A DNA stretch of 64,000 nt from Acetobacter fabarum (GCF_011516925.1 NZ_WOTG01000002.1:124001-188000); one strand, 5' to 3'; numbered from the stretch's first letter, positions 1 through 8,920 are shown. The notes: generated by a model from the letters alone, not told the origin. A program made the numbers and translations.

Positions 1-1671
1 GTCCACTGCAATGCCGTTTTTTTCCATGGTGGCAAGCACCTGTACCAGAGGGCGCTCCACCTGCTCGTACAGAGCCAGAGCCTTGTTGGTGCGCAAGGTG
101 GGGTGCAGCACATGCCACAGGCGCAGGGTTACGTCTGCATCCTCGGCAGCGTAGGTGGTGGCTTTTTCCACCGGTACCTTGGCAAAGGGAATACGGTTGC
201 GGCCCGTGCCGGTTACGCTGTCATACGTTATGGGCGTGTGGTTGAGGTGTAGGGCAGACAACTCATCCATGCCCTGCCCATGCAGCCCGGCAGACTGGCT
301 GTAGGAGATCAGCATTGTGTCATCCACCGGCGCAATGCTGGTGTGGTCTATGCCTGCGTGGTCCAGTACCAGCAGGTCGAACTTGGCGTTCTGGAAGACT
401 TTGAGAACACTTTTGTCCTCCAGTAGCGGACGTAACAGCTCCAGTGCCTGTGTGGCGTCAAGCTGTTCGCCGGTCAGGGCTTCCAGCGTGCCCTCGTGCC
501 GTACGGGCACGTAACAGGCTTTGCCGGGTGCGGTCGCAAGGGAAAAACCGAGCATGTTGGCAGCCAGCGGGTCCAGCCCGTCGGTTTCCGTATCCACGGC
601 GCATACACCTGCTTCCTGCGCCATGCTGACCCATTTTTGCAGGGCCTCGGCGGTACGCACGGTTTCGTACTCCGCATAAGGTGCGCTCAGCAGGTCGGCG
701 GGGCCAGTGGATTGGGCTGGTGCGGCCTGAGCCGGGTTGGGGGTGTCCTGCCCGTTTGCGCTGGCATGGGCGGAGGCACGGGCCGCGCGGTGGGCATGTG
801 CCCCAGCCGGGCTGCCCATACCCATGCGGGACATGACGGAGCGGAAGCCCATGCTGTCCAGCCAGTCGGCCAGTGCCAGCTTGTCTGGCTCGCGCGTGGC
901 CAGTTCCTCTACCGGTACGGGCAGGGGCACGTCCGTTGCCAGCGTGACCAGCTGGAGCGAGAGGCGGGCCGCCTGCGCATGTTCGATCAGCATGTCCCGC
1001 TTTTTGGATTTTTTCATATCCGGGGCGCTGGCCAGCACGTTTTCCAGCGTACCGAATTCGTTAATCAGGGCCGAGGCCGTTTTGGGGCCAATGCCGGGCA
1101 CGCCGGGCACGTTATCCGTCGGGTCGCCCATAAGGGCCTGCACATCCACCACTTTTTCGGGCGGGACACCAAACTTGGTTTCCACTTCCGCCGGGCCTAT
1201 GGGGGTCTGCTTGATGGGGTCAAGCATGCACACGCCTTGCCCCACAAGCTGCATCAGATCCTTGTCGGAGGAAATAATGGTGCAGGTGCCCCCCATTTTG
1301 CGTACGGCCACGGCGTAAGAGGCAATCAGGTCGTCTGCCTCCCAGCCCGGCAGTTCTATGCCGGGGACGTTAAAAGCCTGCGTGGCATCCCGGATCAGGC
1401 TGAACTGGGGGCGCAGGTCTTCCGGCGGTTCTGGGCGGTGGGCTTTGTATTGGGGGTAAATGTCGGAGCGGAAGGTCTGGCGGCTTGCATCAAACAGCAC
1501 GGCCAGATGCGTGCCCACATGGTCGCGCAGCAGGCGGGCCAGCATGTTGGTAAAGCCGTACACCGCATTGACCGGCACCCCTTCGGGGCTGGTCATGGGG
1601 GGGAGGGCATGAAAAGCGCGGAAAATAAAGCCGCTGCCATCCACAAGAACCAGATGCGGCGTGTTGGTCAT
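1..1671 (-). CDS. polA: DNA polymerase I, N-terminal part (cut by window edge)
   Basis: The reverse strand reads without a stop from an ATG at 1671 to the window edge (557 codons). The product would fill gaps and remove RNA primers in replication and repair. The N-terminal part is a 5'-3' flap nuclease domain: it has an early DGSGFIFRAFHAL segment, then GWEADDLIA, SSDKDLMQLV and GDPTDNVPGVPGIGPKTA. It is followed by a proofreading domain with Exo I (VDTETDG), Exo II (QNAKFDLLVLDHAG) and Exo III (TYAAEDAD) residues all kept, so 3'-5' exonuclease activity is expected. The visible part ends at MEKNGIAVD, the entry to the polymerase domain, which lies outside the window. A long open frame on the opposite strand is only a codon-bias shadow. 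Confidence 0.96.
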   Translation of the reverse strand, partial: MTNTPHLVLVDGSGFIFRAFHALPPMTSPEGVPVNAVYGFTNMLARLLRDHVGTHLAVLFDASRQTFRSDIYPQYKAHRPEPPEDLRPQFSLIRDATQAFNVPGIELPGWEADDLIASYAVAVRKMGGTCTIISSDKDLMQLVGQGVCMLDPIKQTPIGPAEVETKFGVPPEKVVDVQALMGDPTDNVPGVPGIGPKTASALINEFGTLENVLASAPDMKKSKKRDMLIEHAQAARLSLQLVTLATDVPLPVPVEELATREPDKLALADWLDSMGFRSVMSRMGMGSPAGAHAHRAARASAHASANGQDTPNPAQAAPAQSTGPADLLSAPYAEYETVRTAEALQKWVSMAQEAGVCAVDTETDGLDPLAANMLGFSLATAPGKACYVPVRHEGTLEALTGEQLDATQALELLRPLLEDKSVLKVFQNAKFDLLVLDHAGIDHTSIAPVDDTMLISYSQSAGLHGQGMDELSALHLNHTPITYDSVTGTGRNRIPFAKVPVEKATTYAAEDADVTLRLWHVLHPTLRTNKALALYEQVERPLVQVLATMEKNGIAVD

Positions 1672-1774
1672 GGCTGGGGGAACCGTGTGCAGGGGAGGGC
1701 GGGTAAAAAAGCAAGCATGTTCTGGGGATATGCCGCTTGGGCCGGTCTGTCCAGCATCTCTGCCGGAGGTATAG

Positions 1775-1806
1775 ACAAAAACACCCCGGCAGAGACCGGG
1801 GTGTTT
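1775..1806 (-). terminator. Rho-independent terminator of ilvE
   Basis: An 11-base stem (AAACACCCCGG at 1779-1789 pairing with CCGGGGTGTTT at 1796-1806) has a 6-base loop. Read on the minus strand it is followed by a T-rich run (TTTTTGT). It lies 24 bases past the ilvE stop and ahead of polA, so it ends the ilvE transcript. Confidence 0.88.
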
Positions 1807-1829
1807 GAGCAGGGTGCCCTGAGGTGGCC

Positions 1830-2933
1830 TTACGCTACGGTGCTGATCCAGTTATGTGGGTCAGCCGCGCGGCCAAACTGGATGTCGCACAGCTTTTGGC
1901 GCAGCTTTGCCGTGACATCACCCACCTGATTGTTGTTGATGGTGCAGCTATCCGTCTTGCTCTTGAATGCCCCGATGGGGGACACAACAGCCGCCGTGCC
2001 ACAGGCAAACACTTCCTTGAGCCTGCCGGATTTGGCATCGGCAAAAAGCTGGTCAAGCGCGTAGCGCTCTTCCTTTACGGTCAGGCCTGCATCGCGCGCC
2101 AGTGTCAGCAGGCTATCCCGCGTAATGCCGTGCAGAATGGTGCCGCCTTCCAGCGGGGGGGTCAGCAGGGTGCCATCTTCAAACACCATCATCACGTTCA
2201 TGCCGCCCATTTCTTCCAGCCAGCGGCGTTCTTCCGCGTCCAGAAACAGAACCTGCTGGCAGCCGTGGTGCTTGCCTTCCATCTGTGCGGTCAGGCTGGC
2301 GGCGTAGTTGCCGCCGCATTTGGCCGTACCCGTGCCCCCGCGGGAGGCGCGCACGGTTTCCGTTTCCACCCAGACCGAAACCGGACCGGCATCCTTGGAG
2401 AAGTATTCCCCCGCAGCACAGGCAATGACAATGAACTTGAACTCGGAGGCAGGCTTGACCCCAAGGGCTGCTTCCGTCGCAATCATGAAGGGGCGGATGT
2501 AAAGCGTGCCCACCTCGGGTGCGGGCACCCAGTCCTGGTCGATTTTGACCAGCTGGGTCACCGCTTCCAAAAACAGGTCTTCAGGCAGTTCCGCCATGGC
2601 CATGCGCTCGGCCGATTTTTGGAACCGGCGGGCATTGGCTTCGGGGCGGAAGAGCTGCACACCGTCATTGGGGGCGCGGTAGGCCTTCATGCCTTCAAAG
2701 ATTTCCTGCGCGTAGTGCAGCACGGAGGCGGCGGGGTCGAGCATGAGCGGCTGGCGGGGCAGAATTTCAGCCGAATGCCAGCCCCTGCCTTCCGTATAGG
2801 TAACAACAGCCATATGATCGGTAAAAGCGCGGCCAAAACCGGGGTTGGCGACCAGGCTTTCACGCTCGGCGGCGGGGGTGCCATCCGTTTTGCGGGTGAT
2901 CTTGAAGGCAATGTTGTCGGCTACGGTGGTCAT
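1830..2933 (-). CDS. ilvE: Branched-chain amino acid aminotransferase
   Basis: The 367-residue protein is a fold-type IV PLP aminotransferase. It interconverts leucine, isoleucine and valine with their 2-keto acids using glutamate/2-oxoglutarate. Family signatures are seen in order: LHYAQEIFEGMKAYR near residue 90, LYIRPFMIATE, SRGGTGTAKCGGNYAAS with the PLP lysine in TAKCGGNY, EEMGGMNVMMVFEDG, and TPPLEGGTILHGITRDSLL. The length is usual for the long (about 360 residue) bacterial branch. It stands alone, with its own terminator downstream and a 264-base divergent region shared with selO upstream. Confidence 0.95.
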   Translation of the reverse strand: MTTVADNIAFKITRKTDGTPAAERESLVANPGFGRAFTDHMAVVTYTEGRGWHSAEILPRQPLMLDPAASVLHYAQEIFEGMKAYRAPNDGVQLFRPEANARRFQKSAERMAMAELPEDLFLEAVTQLVKIDQDWVPAPEVGTLYIRPFMIATEAALGVKPASEFKFIVIACAAGEYFSKDAGPVSVWVETETVRASRGGTGTAKCGGNYAASLTAQMEGKHHGCQQVLFLDAEERRWLEEMGGMNVMMVFEDGTLLTPPLEGGTILHGITRDSLLTLARDAGLTVKEERYALDQLFADAKSGRLKEVFACGTAAVVSPIGAFKSKTDSCTINNNQVGDVTAKLRQKLCDIQFGRAADPHNWISTVA

Positions 2934-3197
2934 GGTGTTCTCGCGTTTTCCGCGGCGCTGGTGTGGGGACCAGGGGCCTGGTTGCTCCGATATACGGGTT
3001 TATTCTGTTGCTTCAGGCACGCCATAAGGCAGCCTGCCGGTGGCCCGGTTGGGCTCTTTCCTATCATGTTCGCCGTGTCTGTGCCAGACAGGTGCAAACC
3101 ATGGCGTATGTGGTCCGTTCCTGTGTGTTGTGCGGCTGCGGCAGGGCTGGAAGCCCCACGCCACAGTGCCAAGGCTTTTTTGCAAGGTGGTGTAACA

Positions 3198-4664
3198 ATG
3201 CCTCATTCTTCTATCCGGCAGGGTTATGCAACGCTGCCCTCCAGCTTTTATACCCGCACGCAGCCCACCCCGGTTGCCCGGCCTGAACTGATTGCCCTGA
3301 ACACGGCACTGGCCGCAGAGCTGGGGCTGGATGCAGCATGGCTGGCCGGGCCACAGGGCTTGGCCATGCTGGCAGGCAACCAGATACCACAGGGCATGGA
3401 CCCGCTGGCAACCGTGTATGCGGGGCACCAGTTTGGCCATTTTTCTCCCCAGCTGGGGGATGGCCGTGCCCTGCTTTTGGGGGAGGTTGAGGACCGCAAC
3501 GGCCATCTGCGCGAAATTGCACTCAAAGGCTCCGGCCCCACGGCTTATTCCCGCAGTGGGGATGGCCGGGCCGCCCTTGGTCCTGTCCTGCGTGAATACC
3601 TGCTGAGCGAGAGCATGGCCGCCCTTGGCATCCCCACCACCCGCGCGCTGGCCGCCGTGGCAACGGGGGAGCGCGTTTACCGTGAAACACCCTTGCCCGG
3701 TGCCATTGTGGCCCGTGTGGCGCGCAGCCATATCCGCGTTGGTACGTTCCAGTTCTTTGCCGCCCGGCAGGACAGGCACGCCTTGCGCGCGCTGGCCGAT
3801 TTTGCCATTGCCCGGCTTTACCCGCAGGCAGCACAGGACGCGCAGCCCTATGTGGCGCTGCTACAGGCCGTGGTGGCGGCGCAGGCGGCCCTTGTGGCGC
3901 GGTGGATGCTGGTCGGCTTTATTCATGGGGTCATGAACACCGACAACATGGCTATATCGGGGGAAACCATAGATTACGGTCCCTGCGCCTTTATGGACAC
4001 CTACAACCCGGCCACCGTGTTCAGCTTCATAGATAAGCGTGGCCGTTACGCCTACACCAACCAGCCGACCATAGCCCTGTGGAACCTGACCCGTTTTGCC
4101 GAGGCCCTGCTCCCCCTGCTGGCGGAGGAGGACGGGCAGGCCATCAGTCTGGCCCAGCAAGCACTTGGGGCGTTCCATCCGCATTTTCATGCAGCCTATT
4201 TTGCTGGCATGCGCGCAAAGCTGGGGCTGGTGGGGGAGGATGAGGGGGATGAAACCCTGTTCAAAACCCTGCTGGACCATATGGAGGCGGAAAAGATGGA
4301 CATGACCAACACCTTCCGCGCTCTCAGTCATGAAGAGGCTTTGCGCGGCCCCGGCCTGCCGGCTGGGTTGCCTGCCAGTACCAGCCCGTGGCTGGCCCGC
4401 TGGCGTGCTCGTGTGGCGCGGCAGGGGAGTGCGGACTATGCCGCCCGTGCCAGCGCCATGCAGCAGGTCAACCCGTGCTATATTCCACGTAACCACAAGG
4501 TGGAGGCCATGATTCAGGCCGCCGTAAAACAGCACGATTACACACCGTTCCGGGAAATGCTGAGCGTGCTGGCCACCCCTTATGTGGAGCAGCCGGGCAT
4601 GGGAAGCTACACAGTCCCCCCCACACCTGACGAGGTGGTACCCTATACCTATTGTGGCACCTAA
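3198..4664 (+). CDS. selO: Protein adenylyltransferase SelO (YdiU family)
   Basis: The 488-residue pseudokinase-fold enzyme transfers AMP from ATP to Ser/Thr/Tyr of target proteins and is linked to redox stress in other bacteria. Visible family motifs are VYAGHQFGHFSPQLGDGRA, LKGSGPTAYSRSGDGRAAL, VLREYLLSESMAALGIPTTRAL and HGVMNTDNMAISGETIDYGP, which holds the Asn/Asp metal and nucleotide ligands. The start is the ATG at 3198; the open frame continues upstream to 1824, but that part is antisense to ilvE and not conserved. The protein ends Cys-Gly-Thr, so a cysteine sits third from the end, where animal SELENOO has selenocysteine. Confidence 0.94.
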   Translation: MPHSSIRQGYATLPSSFYTRTQPTPVARPELIALNTALAAELGLDAAWLAGPQGLAMLAGNQIPQGMDPLATVYAGHQFGHFSPQLGDGRALLLGEVEDRNGHLREIALKGSGPTAYSRSGDGRAALGPVLREYLLSESMAALGIPTTRALAAVATGERVYRETPLPGAIVARVARSHIRVGTFQFFAARQDRHALRALADFAIARLYPQAAQDAQPYVALLQAVVAAQAALVARWMLVGFIHGVMNTDNMAISGETIDYGPCAFMDTYNPATVFSFIDKRGRYAYTNQPTIALWNLTRFAEALLPLLAEEDGQAISLAQQALGAFHPHFHAAYFAGMRAKLGLVGEDEGDETLFKTLLDHMEAEKMDMTNTFRALSHEEALRGPGLPAGLPASTSPWLARWRARVARQGSADYAARASAMQQVNPCYIPRNHKVEAMIQAAVKQHDYTPFREMLSVLATPYVEQPGMGSYTVPPTPDEVVPYTYCGT

Positions 4665-4670
4665 GGAGCG

Positions 4671-5465
4671 TTACACCACACCTGTGGTGCTGATGAAGCG
4701 TTGCCCGTCCCGCCCGGTATCTACCCGTGCCTCAATACGGTACACGGTGCGCAGGTGCTCGGGGGTTAAAACTTCCGCCGGGGGGCCGTAGGCCAGAATA
4801 TGGCCATTGTGCAAAAGGCATGCCAGATCGCACTGATTGAGTGCGATGTTCAGGTCATGCAGCACCATTAGCGTGACCAGATTGCGCTGTACGGTCTCAC
4901 GCCGGATCAGGGCCATAACGGTCTGCTGGTAGTACGGGTCAAGCGCGCTCAGGGGTTCATCCAGCAGCAGGGCGCGGGGTTTGCGGCCAAGGGCCTGTGC
5001 CAGCCCTGCAAGCTGGCGCTGCCCGCCGGAGAGTGCATGCAGGCTTTGCGTGGCAAGGTGGGCAATGCCCACATCGGCCAGACAGGCCATGGCGGCGTCT
5101 ATGTCCGCTGCCGTGCTGGTGTTGCCCTGCCTGCCTGTGGCGTGGCGGGCGGCCAGCATGGCATCCAGCACGCTCAGGCGCACGGGCTCTGGCAGGGTCT
5201 GGGGCAGGTACAGGCAGTGCTGCGCCCGTTGGGCCCGTGGCAGGGGGGTAAGGTCCACCCCATCCAGCATGAGTGTGCCTGTGGCGTGCAGCAGCCCCCC
5301 AGTGGCGCGCAGCAGGGTGGATTTGCCGCTGCCATTGGGGCCCAGAACGGCACAGACCGCCCCGTGGGGGAACGGCCCTGCATCCAGTTCGGAGATTACG
5401 GATTTGCGCCCGTACCGCACAGTCAGGTTATGCAGCGTCAGCCCGGCTGGCACGGGGGGCGTCAT
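4671..5465 (-). CDS. Iron-complex ABC transporter ATP-binding protein (FecE/BtuD type)
   Basis: This 264-residue ATPase powers import of an iron chelate, heme or cobalamin. It has Walker A GPNGSGKSTLLRA, Q-loop YLPQTLPEPV, signature LSGGQRQLAGLAQAL, Walker B ALLLDEPLSALD and H-loop VLHDLNIAL. Its ATG at 5465 overlaps the stop of the permease gene by four bases (ATGA), so the two are translationally coupled. An open frame running farther upstream lies over the permease gene and is not part of this protein. The substrate cannot be told from the sequence. Confidence 0.92.
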   Translation of the reverse strand: MTPPVPAGLTLHNLTVRYGRKSVISELDAGPFPHGAVCAVLGPNGSGKSTLLRATGGLLHATGTLMLDGVDLTPLPRAQRAQHCLYLPQTLPEPVRLSVLDAMLAARHATGRQGNTSTAADIDAAMACLADVGIAHLATQSLHALSGGQRQLAGLAQALGRKPRALLLDEPLSALDPYYQQTVMALIRRETVQRNLVTLMVLHDLNIALNQCDLACLLHNGHILAYGPPAEVLTPEHLRTVYRIEARVDTGRDGQRFISTTGVV

Positions 5466-6511
5466 GGCAACTCTTCCCCACGGCGCAGCACAATAACCAG
5501 AAAAAACGGTATGCCCACCAGAGCGGTCACAATACCTGTTGGCACCACAACGCCGGGCACCAGCACCCGCGCGACAAGGGCTGCGAGGGAGAGAATAAAC
5601 GCCCCGCTCAACAGGCTGGCAGGCAGGTAAAAGCGGTGGTCCTCCCCCACAAGCCGGCGGGCAATATGGGGGGCCACCAGCCCGATAAAGCCAATAACCC
5701 CCACAAAGGCTACGGCCAGCGCGCATAAAAGGCTTATGCGCAGCAGGGCCGCACGGCGCAGGCGTGGCACATCCACCCCAAGGCTTGCAGCCCGGTCCTC
5801 CCCCATACGCAGGGTGGTAAGCGGCCATGCCGCCCGGAGCGAAAATGGCAGGATACAGGCCAGAGCCCCGGCCAGCAGGCCCAGCGTGCCCCATGTTGCG
5901 CGGGTCAGGCTACCAAGGGTCCAGAACACCAGATTTTGCAGGGCGTCCTCGTTTGCCACAAACTGCATGAGGGCAACCAATGCCTGAAACGAAAACACAA
6001 GTGCCACTCCGCACAGGATAACCGTGCCCGTCCCGCCCTGACGCAGCCGCACCAGCATGTCCAGAATCCATACAGACAGGGCCGCACAGACAAAGGCGCT
6101 CCCCGCAGTCAGCCACATGTCGGGCACATGAGCTACGTGCCAGCCCAGCACAATGGCAAGGGACGCGCCAAACGCCCCGGCGGCGGACAGGCCCAGCGTA
6201 AACGGGCTGGCCAGCGGGTTGGCCAGAATTGTCTGCATTTCCGCCCCTGCCAGCCCCAGTGCAGCCCCCACGCAGGCCGCCATAAGTGCGTAAGGCAGGC
6301 GGATCTGCCAGACAATCAGGCTTGTCTGCTCATCTACTCCGGCAGGGTCAAAAACAGCACGCAGCATGGTTGTGGGGGAAAGTTCGGCAGGCCCCACCGC
6401 GCAATCCAGCAGGACAGACAGGGCCAGCGCACCCAAAAGCCCGGCCAGCACAAGGCTGCGGTGGCGCAGGGCGGTCTGGTAGGTGCGGGCAATGGTGGGG
6501 TGGTGGGTCAT
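5462..6511 (-). CDS. FecCD/BtuC-type ABC transporter permease
   Basis: The 349-residue inner-membrane permease has about ten hydrophobic segments and the FecCD hallmarks RLPYALMAACVGAALGLAGA, QTILANPLASPFTLG and GFIGLVAPHIARRLVGEDHR, the last being the coupling region near the C terminus. It forms a two-gene operon with the ATPase. No substrate-binding protein and no TonB receptor lie beside it, so the partner must be encoded elsewhere. The substrate is inferred from the family only (iron-siderophore, heme or vitamin B12). Confidence 0.9.
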   Translation of the reverse strand: MTHHPTIARTYQTALRHRSLVLAGLLGALALSVLLDCAVGPAELSPTTMLRAVFDPAGVDEQTSLIVWQIRLPYALMAACVGAALGLAGAEMQTILANPLASPFTLGLSAAGAFGASLAIVLGWHVAHVPDMWLTAGSAFVCAALSVWILDMLVRLRQGGTGTVILCGVALVFSFQALVALMQFVANEDALQNLVFWTLGSLTRATWGTLGLLAGALACILPFSLRAAWPLTTLRMGEDRAASLGVDVPRLRRAALLRISLLCALAVAFVGVIGFIGLVAPHIARRLVGEDHRFYLPASLLSGAFILSLAALVARVLVPGVVVPTGIVTALVGIPFFLVIVLRRGEELP

Positions 6512-6681
6512 GCCCGCACACTATCCTGCCGTATATGGCGCAGGGCAAGGGGGCATGGTGTACGGGCACACCAAAAGACGTGCAGGCCACGCGGCAGGCT
6601 GGGCTGGTGGTTTACACCCTGCGGCTTGACGCACAGCCTGCAAGCAGGCTTTGTACGCGCAATTCCACCCCATAAGCGTGA

Positions 6682-7716
6682 ATGAGACAAACGGGTTTGG
6701 CACATACAGTTCCCCCTCAAGGCGAAGCCGCGCCCGGCCTTGCCCCTACCCACGGCACCACACTGGCCTTTACGGTGGATGCCGCACAGGCGGGCGAGCG
6801 GGTGGACCGGTTTTTGTCCAACTGCCCCGGAGCCCCTTCGCGCTCACGCATCAAAGGGCTGATCGAGGGCGGGAACCTCCTGTGCAATGGTGTGGTGTTG
6901 CGTGAACCCGCCACGCCGGTCCGGGCCGGAATGGTGGTGGTGCTGGACCTGCCTGCCGCAGCCCCTGCCACCCCGCAGGGCGAAGCCATGGATTTTAACA
7001 TCCTGTATGAAGATGATGACCTGATTGTGCTGGACAAGCCCGCGGGGCTGGTGGTCCACCCCGCACCGGGGAACGAGACGGGTACGCTGGTCAACGGCCT
7101 GATCGCCCATTGCGGCAATAGCCTTAAGGGCATTGGCGGGGAGCGCCGCCCCGGCATTGTGCACCGGCTGGATAAGGATACGTCGGGCGTTATGGTGGTT
7201 GCCAAAACGGAAAAAGCGCATCTGGCGCTCTCGGATGATTTTGCCGCCCGCCGCATAGACCGTGCCTATCTGGCGTTCTGCTGGGGTGTGCCTACCCCTG
7301 CGGAGGGGGATTATGAAGGCGCAATAGGCCGCGACAAGCGGGACCGCAAACGCATGGCGCTGGTTACCCATGGTGGCAAATGGGCCTTGACCCATTACCG
7401 CACGCTCAAGGTGTTCAGTGCTTCGGCCGCCCTTGTTGCGTGCAAACTGGCAACGGGCCGCACGCACCAGATCCGGGTGCATTTTTCGGCCAATGGCCAC
7501 CCGCTTATGGGGGACCCGCTCTACCTGCGGCGCGTGCCTGCTGCGGCCCGTGGTCTGTCCCCGGTGGGCAAAGGGGCTGGGCTGGACTTCCCCCGTCAGG
7601 CGCTCCATGCGGCGCGGCTGGGCTTTACCCACCCCAGAACGGGCGAAAACCTGCTGTTTGAAACCCCAATGCCGCCCGACATGCAGGAACTGGAACAGGC
7701 CCTGAGCGACTCGTAA
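6682..7716 (+). CDS. RluA-family pseudouridine synthase (RluC/RluD type)
   Basis: The 344-residue protein isomerises uridine to pseudouridine in large-subunit rRNA. It has an N-terminal S4-like RNA-binding segment (RVDRFLSNCPGAPSRSRIKGLIE) and then the catalytic domain. The key motif HRLDKDTSGVMVVAKT contains the active-site Asp. YLAFCWG, ATGRTHQIRVHF and HPLMGDPLY are also typical. Length and domain order fit RluC/RluD rather than the single-domain RluA. The specific rRNA target is not decidable here. The start at 6682 leaves a weakly conserved 30-residue N-terminal tail. Confidence 0.92.
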   Translation: MRQTGLAHTVPPQGEAAPGLAPTHGTTLAFTVDAAQAGERVDRFLSNCPGAPSRSRIKGLIEGGNLLCNGVVLREPATPVRAGMVVVLDLPAAAPATPQGEAMDFNILYEDDDLIVLDKPAGLVVHPAPGNETGTLVNGLIAHCGNSLKGIGGERRPGIVHRLDKDTSGVMVVAKTEKAHLALSDDFAARRIDRAYLAFCWGVPTPAEGDYEGAIGRDKRDRKRMALVTHGGKWALTHYRTLKVFSASAALVACKLATGRTHQIRVHFSANGHPLMGDPLYLRRVPAAARGLSPVGKGAGLDFPRQALHAARLGFTHPRTGENLLFETPMPPDMQELEQALSDS

Positions 7717-8035
7717 CGGCGCAGGCCTGCTCCGAGTCCGCATTAAAGGGGACCGCTACGGTCCACTAACTGTGGCAGTTTTGCTACCATCCGCACCTGT
7801 TTTCTTGACAGGGTGCATTTTTCAGGCGCACCCTCTTGGTCCATACCGCTCACTTTTCCGTAAAGCGGGAAGGGGCCTTTGGTCTCTGCTGCTCATGCCG
7901 AGGGTAGATGCAAGGGCCGTCTAGTTTTCCATCGGGTAATGGGACTCGCCGCTGCAAGTCTGGATGCGCCTGTTAACGGAACAGGAACCAAACGCATCCG
8001 TGGGAGTTTCCATCTCAGGAAGGAGTACTCAAATC
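7717..8035 (+). promoter_or_regulatory. rpoH upstream region (no gene)
   Basis: This 319-base gap holds no convincing gene. It contains a small hairpin after the pseudouridine synthase gene (GGACCG-CTA-CGGTCC, 7750-7764), a TTGACA hexamer at 7805-7810 directly before an inverted repeat GGGTGC...GCACCC, and the structured rpoH leader described separately. An in-frame ATG at 7963-7965 falls inside the leader hairpin and lacks a ribosome binding site. Confidence 0.6.
7962..8030 (+). promoter_or_regulatory. Structured rpoH 5' leader, candidate RNA thermosensor
   Basis: There are two stacked folds just upstream of the rpoH start. Fold 1: GGATGCG (7962-7968) pairs with CGCATCC (7993-7999), enclosing CCTGTT (7969-7974) paired with AACAGG (7980-7985) around the loop AACGG. 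Fold 2: TTTCC (8007-8011) pairs with GGAAG (8018-8022) around a six-base loop, with GAGT (8004-8007) able to pair with ACTC (8027-8030) as an alternative outer stem. Fold 2 pairs part of the GGAAGGAG Shine-Dalgarno. Translation control by temperature is an inference from this layout and from known thermosensors of other rpoH genes. Confidence 0.5.
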
Positions 8036-8920
8036 ATGGCTTCCGTCATTGATGTTGGGCCTGAAGGCAATCTTTCAAGGTACCTTCAGGAAATTCGTAA
8101 GTATCCCCTGCTCACGCCAGAAGAAGAACTCACCCTTTCACGCAAATGGCGCGATAAGGGAGATGTCAAGGCAGCCCACCGGCTGGTGACATCCCACCTG
8201 CGTCTGGTTGCCAAAATTGCCATGGGCTACCGGGGTTATGGTCTGCCGATCAATGAACTGATCAGCGAAGGCAATGTGGGGATGATGCAGGCCGTGCGCC
8301 GCTTTGACCCCGAAAAAGGCTTCCGGCTGGCCACTTACGCCATGTGGTGGATCCGCGCTGCCATTCAGGAGTACATCCTGCATAGCTGGTCTTTGGTCAA
8401 AATGGGCACAACGGCAGCCCAGAAAAAACTGTTCTTCAACCTGCGCCGCCTTAAAGGGCAGATGCAGGCGATTGATGATGGTGACCTTCAGCCCGAACAG
8501 GTCAACAAGATCGCCACAACTCTTGGTGTGTCCGAGCAGGATGTGGTGGACATGAACCGCCGCATGGCTGCACCTGACCACAGCCTGAACGCCCCGCTTA
8601 AAACGGACTTGGAAAGCGAATGGCAGGACCGTCTGGTGGACGATCAGGTGAACCAAGAAGAGGTTTACGCCGAAAACGAGGAAATGTCGGGTCGCAAGGC
8701 CCTGCTTGCTACAGCACTCGAAACCCTGAACGAGCGTGAACGCCGCATTTTCACCGAACGTCGCCTCAAGGATGACCCGGCAACGCTGGAAGAACTCGCC
8801 CACGACTACGGCATTTCCCGCGAGCGGGTGCGCCAGATTGAAGTGCGCGCGTTTGAAAAAGTGCAGGAAGCCATGAAGAAGGAAGTCGCAGCCCGCCGCA
8901 ACGCCGCACAGGGGGAATAA
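8036..8920 (+). CDS. rpoH: RNA polymerase sigma-32 factor
   Basis: The 294-residue heat-shock sigma factor directs RNA polymerase to chaperone and protease promoters. Seen in order: region 1.2/2 with RYLQEIRKYPLLTPEEE, LVTSHLRLVAKIAMGYRGYG and FRLATYAMWWIRAAIQEYIL, then the RpoH box QKKLFFNLRR around residue 135 that sets it apart from RpoD, and region 4.2 ERERRIFTERRL with the helix-turn-helix ELAHDYGISRERVRQIEVRA. The start at 8036 is chosen because AGGAAGGAG lies 12-18 bases upstream and the family begins near MASVIDVGPEGNL. The 24-codon upstream extension is the structured leader. Confidence 0.95.
   Translation: MASVIDVGPEGNLSRYLQEIRKYPLLTPEEELTLSRKWRDKGDVKAAHRLVTSHLRLVAKIAMGYRGYGLPINELISEGNVGMMQAVRRFDPEKGFRLATYAMWWIRAAIQEYILHSWSLVKMGTTAAQKKLFFNLRRLKGQMQAIDDGDLQPEQVNKIATTLGVSEQDVVDMNRRMAAPDHSLNAPLKTDLESEWQDRLVDDQVNQEEVYAENEEMSGRKALLATALETLNERERRIFTERRLKDDPATLEELAHDYGISRERVRQIEVRAFEKVQEAMKKEVAARRNAAQGE

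Noticed and set aside
496-1929. Long plus-strand open frame of 477 codons
   Set aside because: It is antisense to polA, which shows full domain motifs. The frame is a shadow of GC-rich codon bias.
1824-3197. Upstream extension of the selO frame
   Set aside because: It is antisense to ilvE and has no SelO similarity before the ATG at 3198.
5466-5894. N-terminal extension of the ABC ATPase frame
   Set aside because: It lies over the FecCD permease gene; the ATPase fold starts at MTPPVPAGL and the ATGA overlap supports 5465.
6601-6660. Possible cobalamin riboswitch upstream of the FecCD permease
   Set aside because: A hairpin AGCCTG-CAAG-CAGGCT exists, but I could not find the conserved B12-box core.
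7963-8035. Upstream in-frame start for rpoH
   Set aside because: It lies inside the leader hairpin without a ribosome binding site; the strong site precedes 8036.
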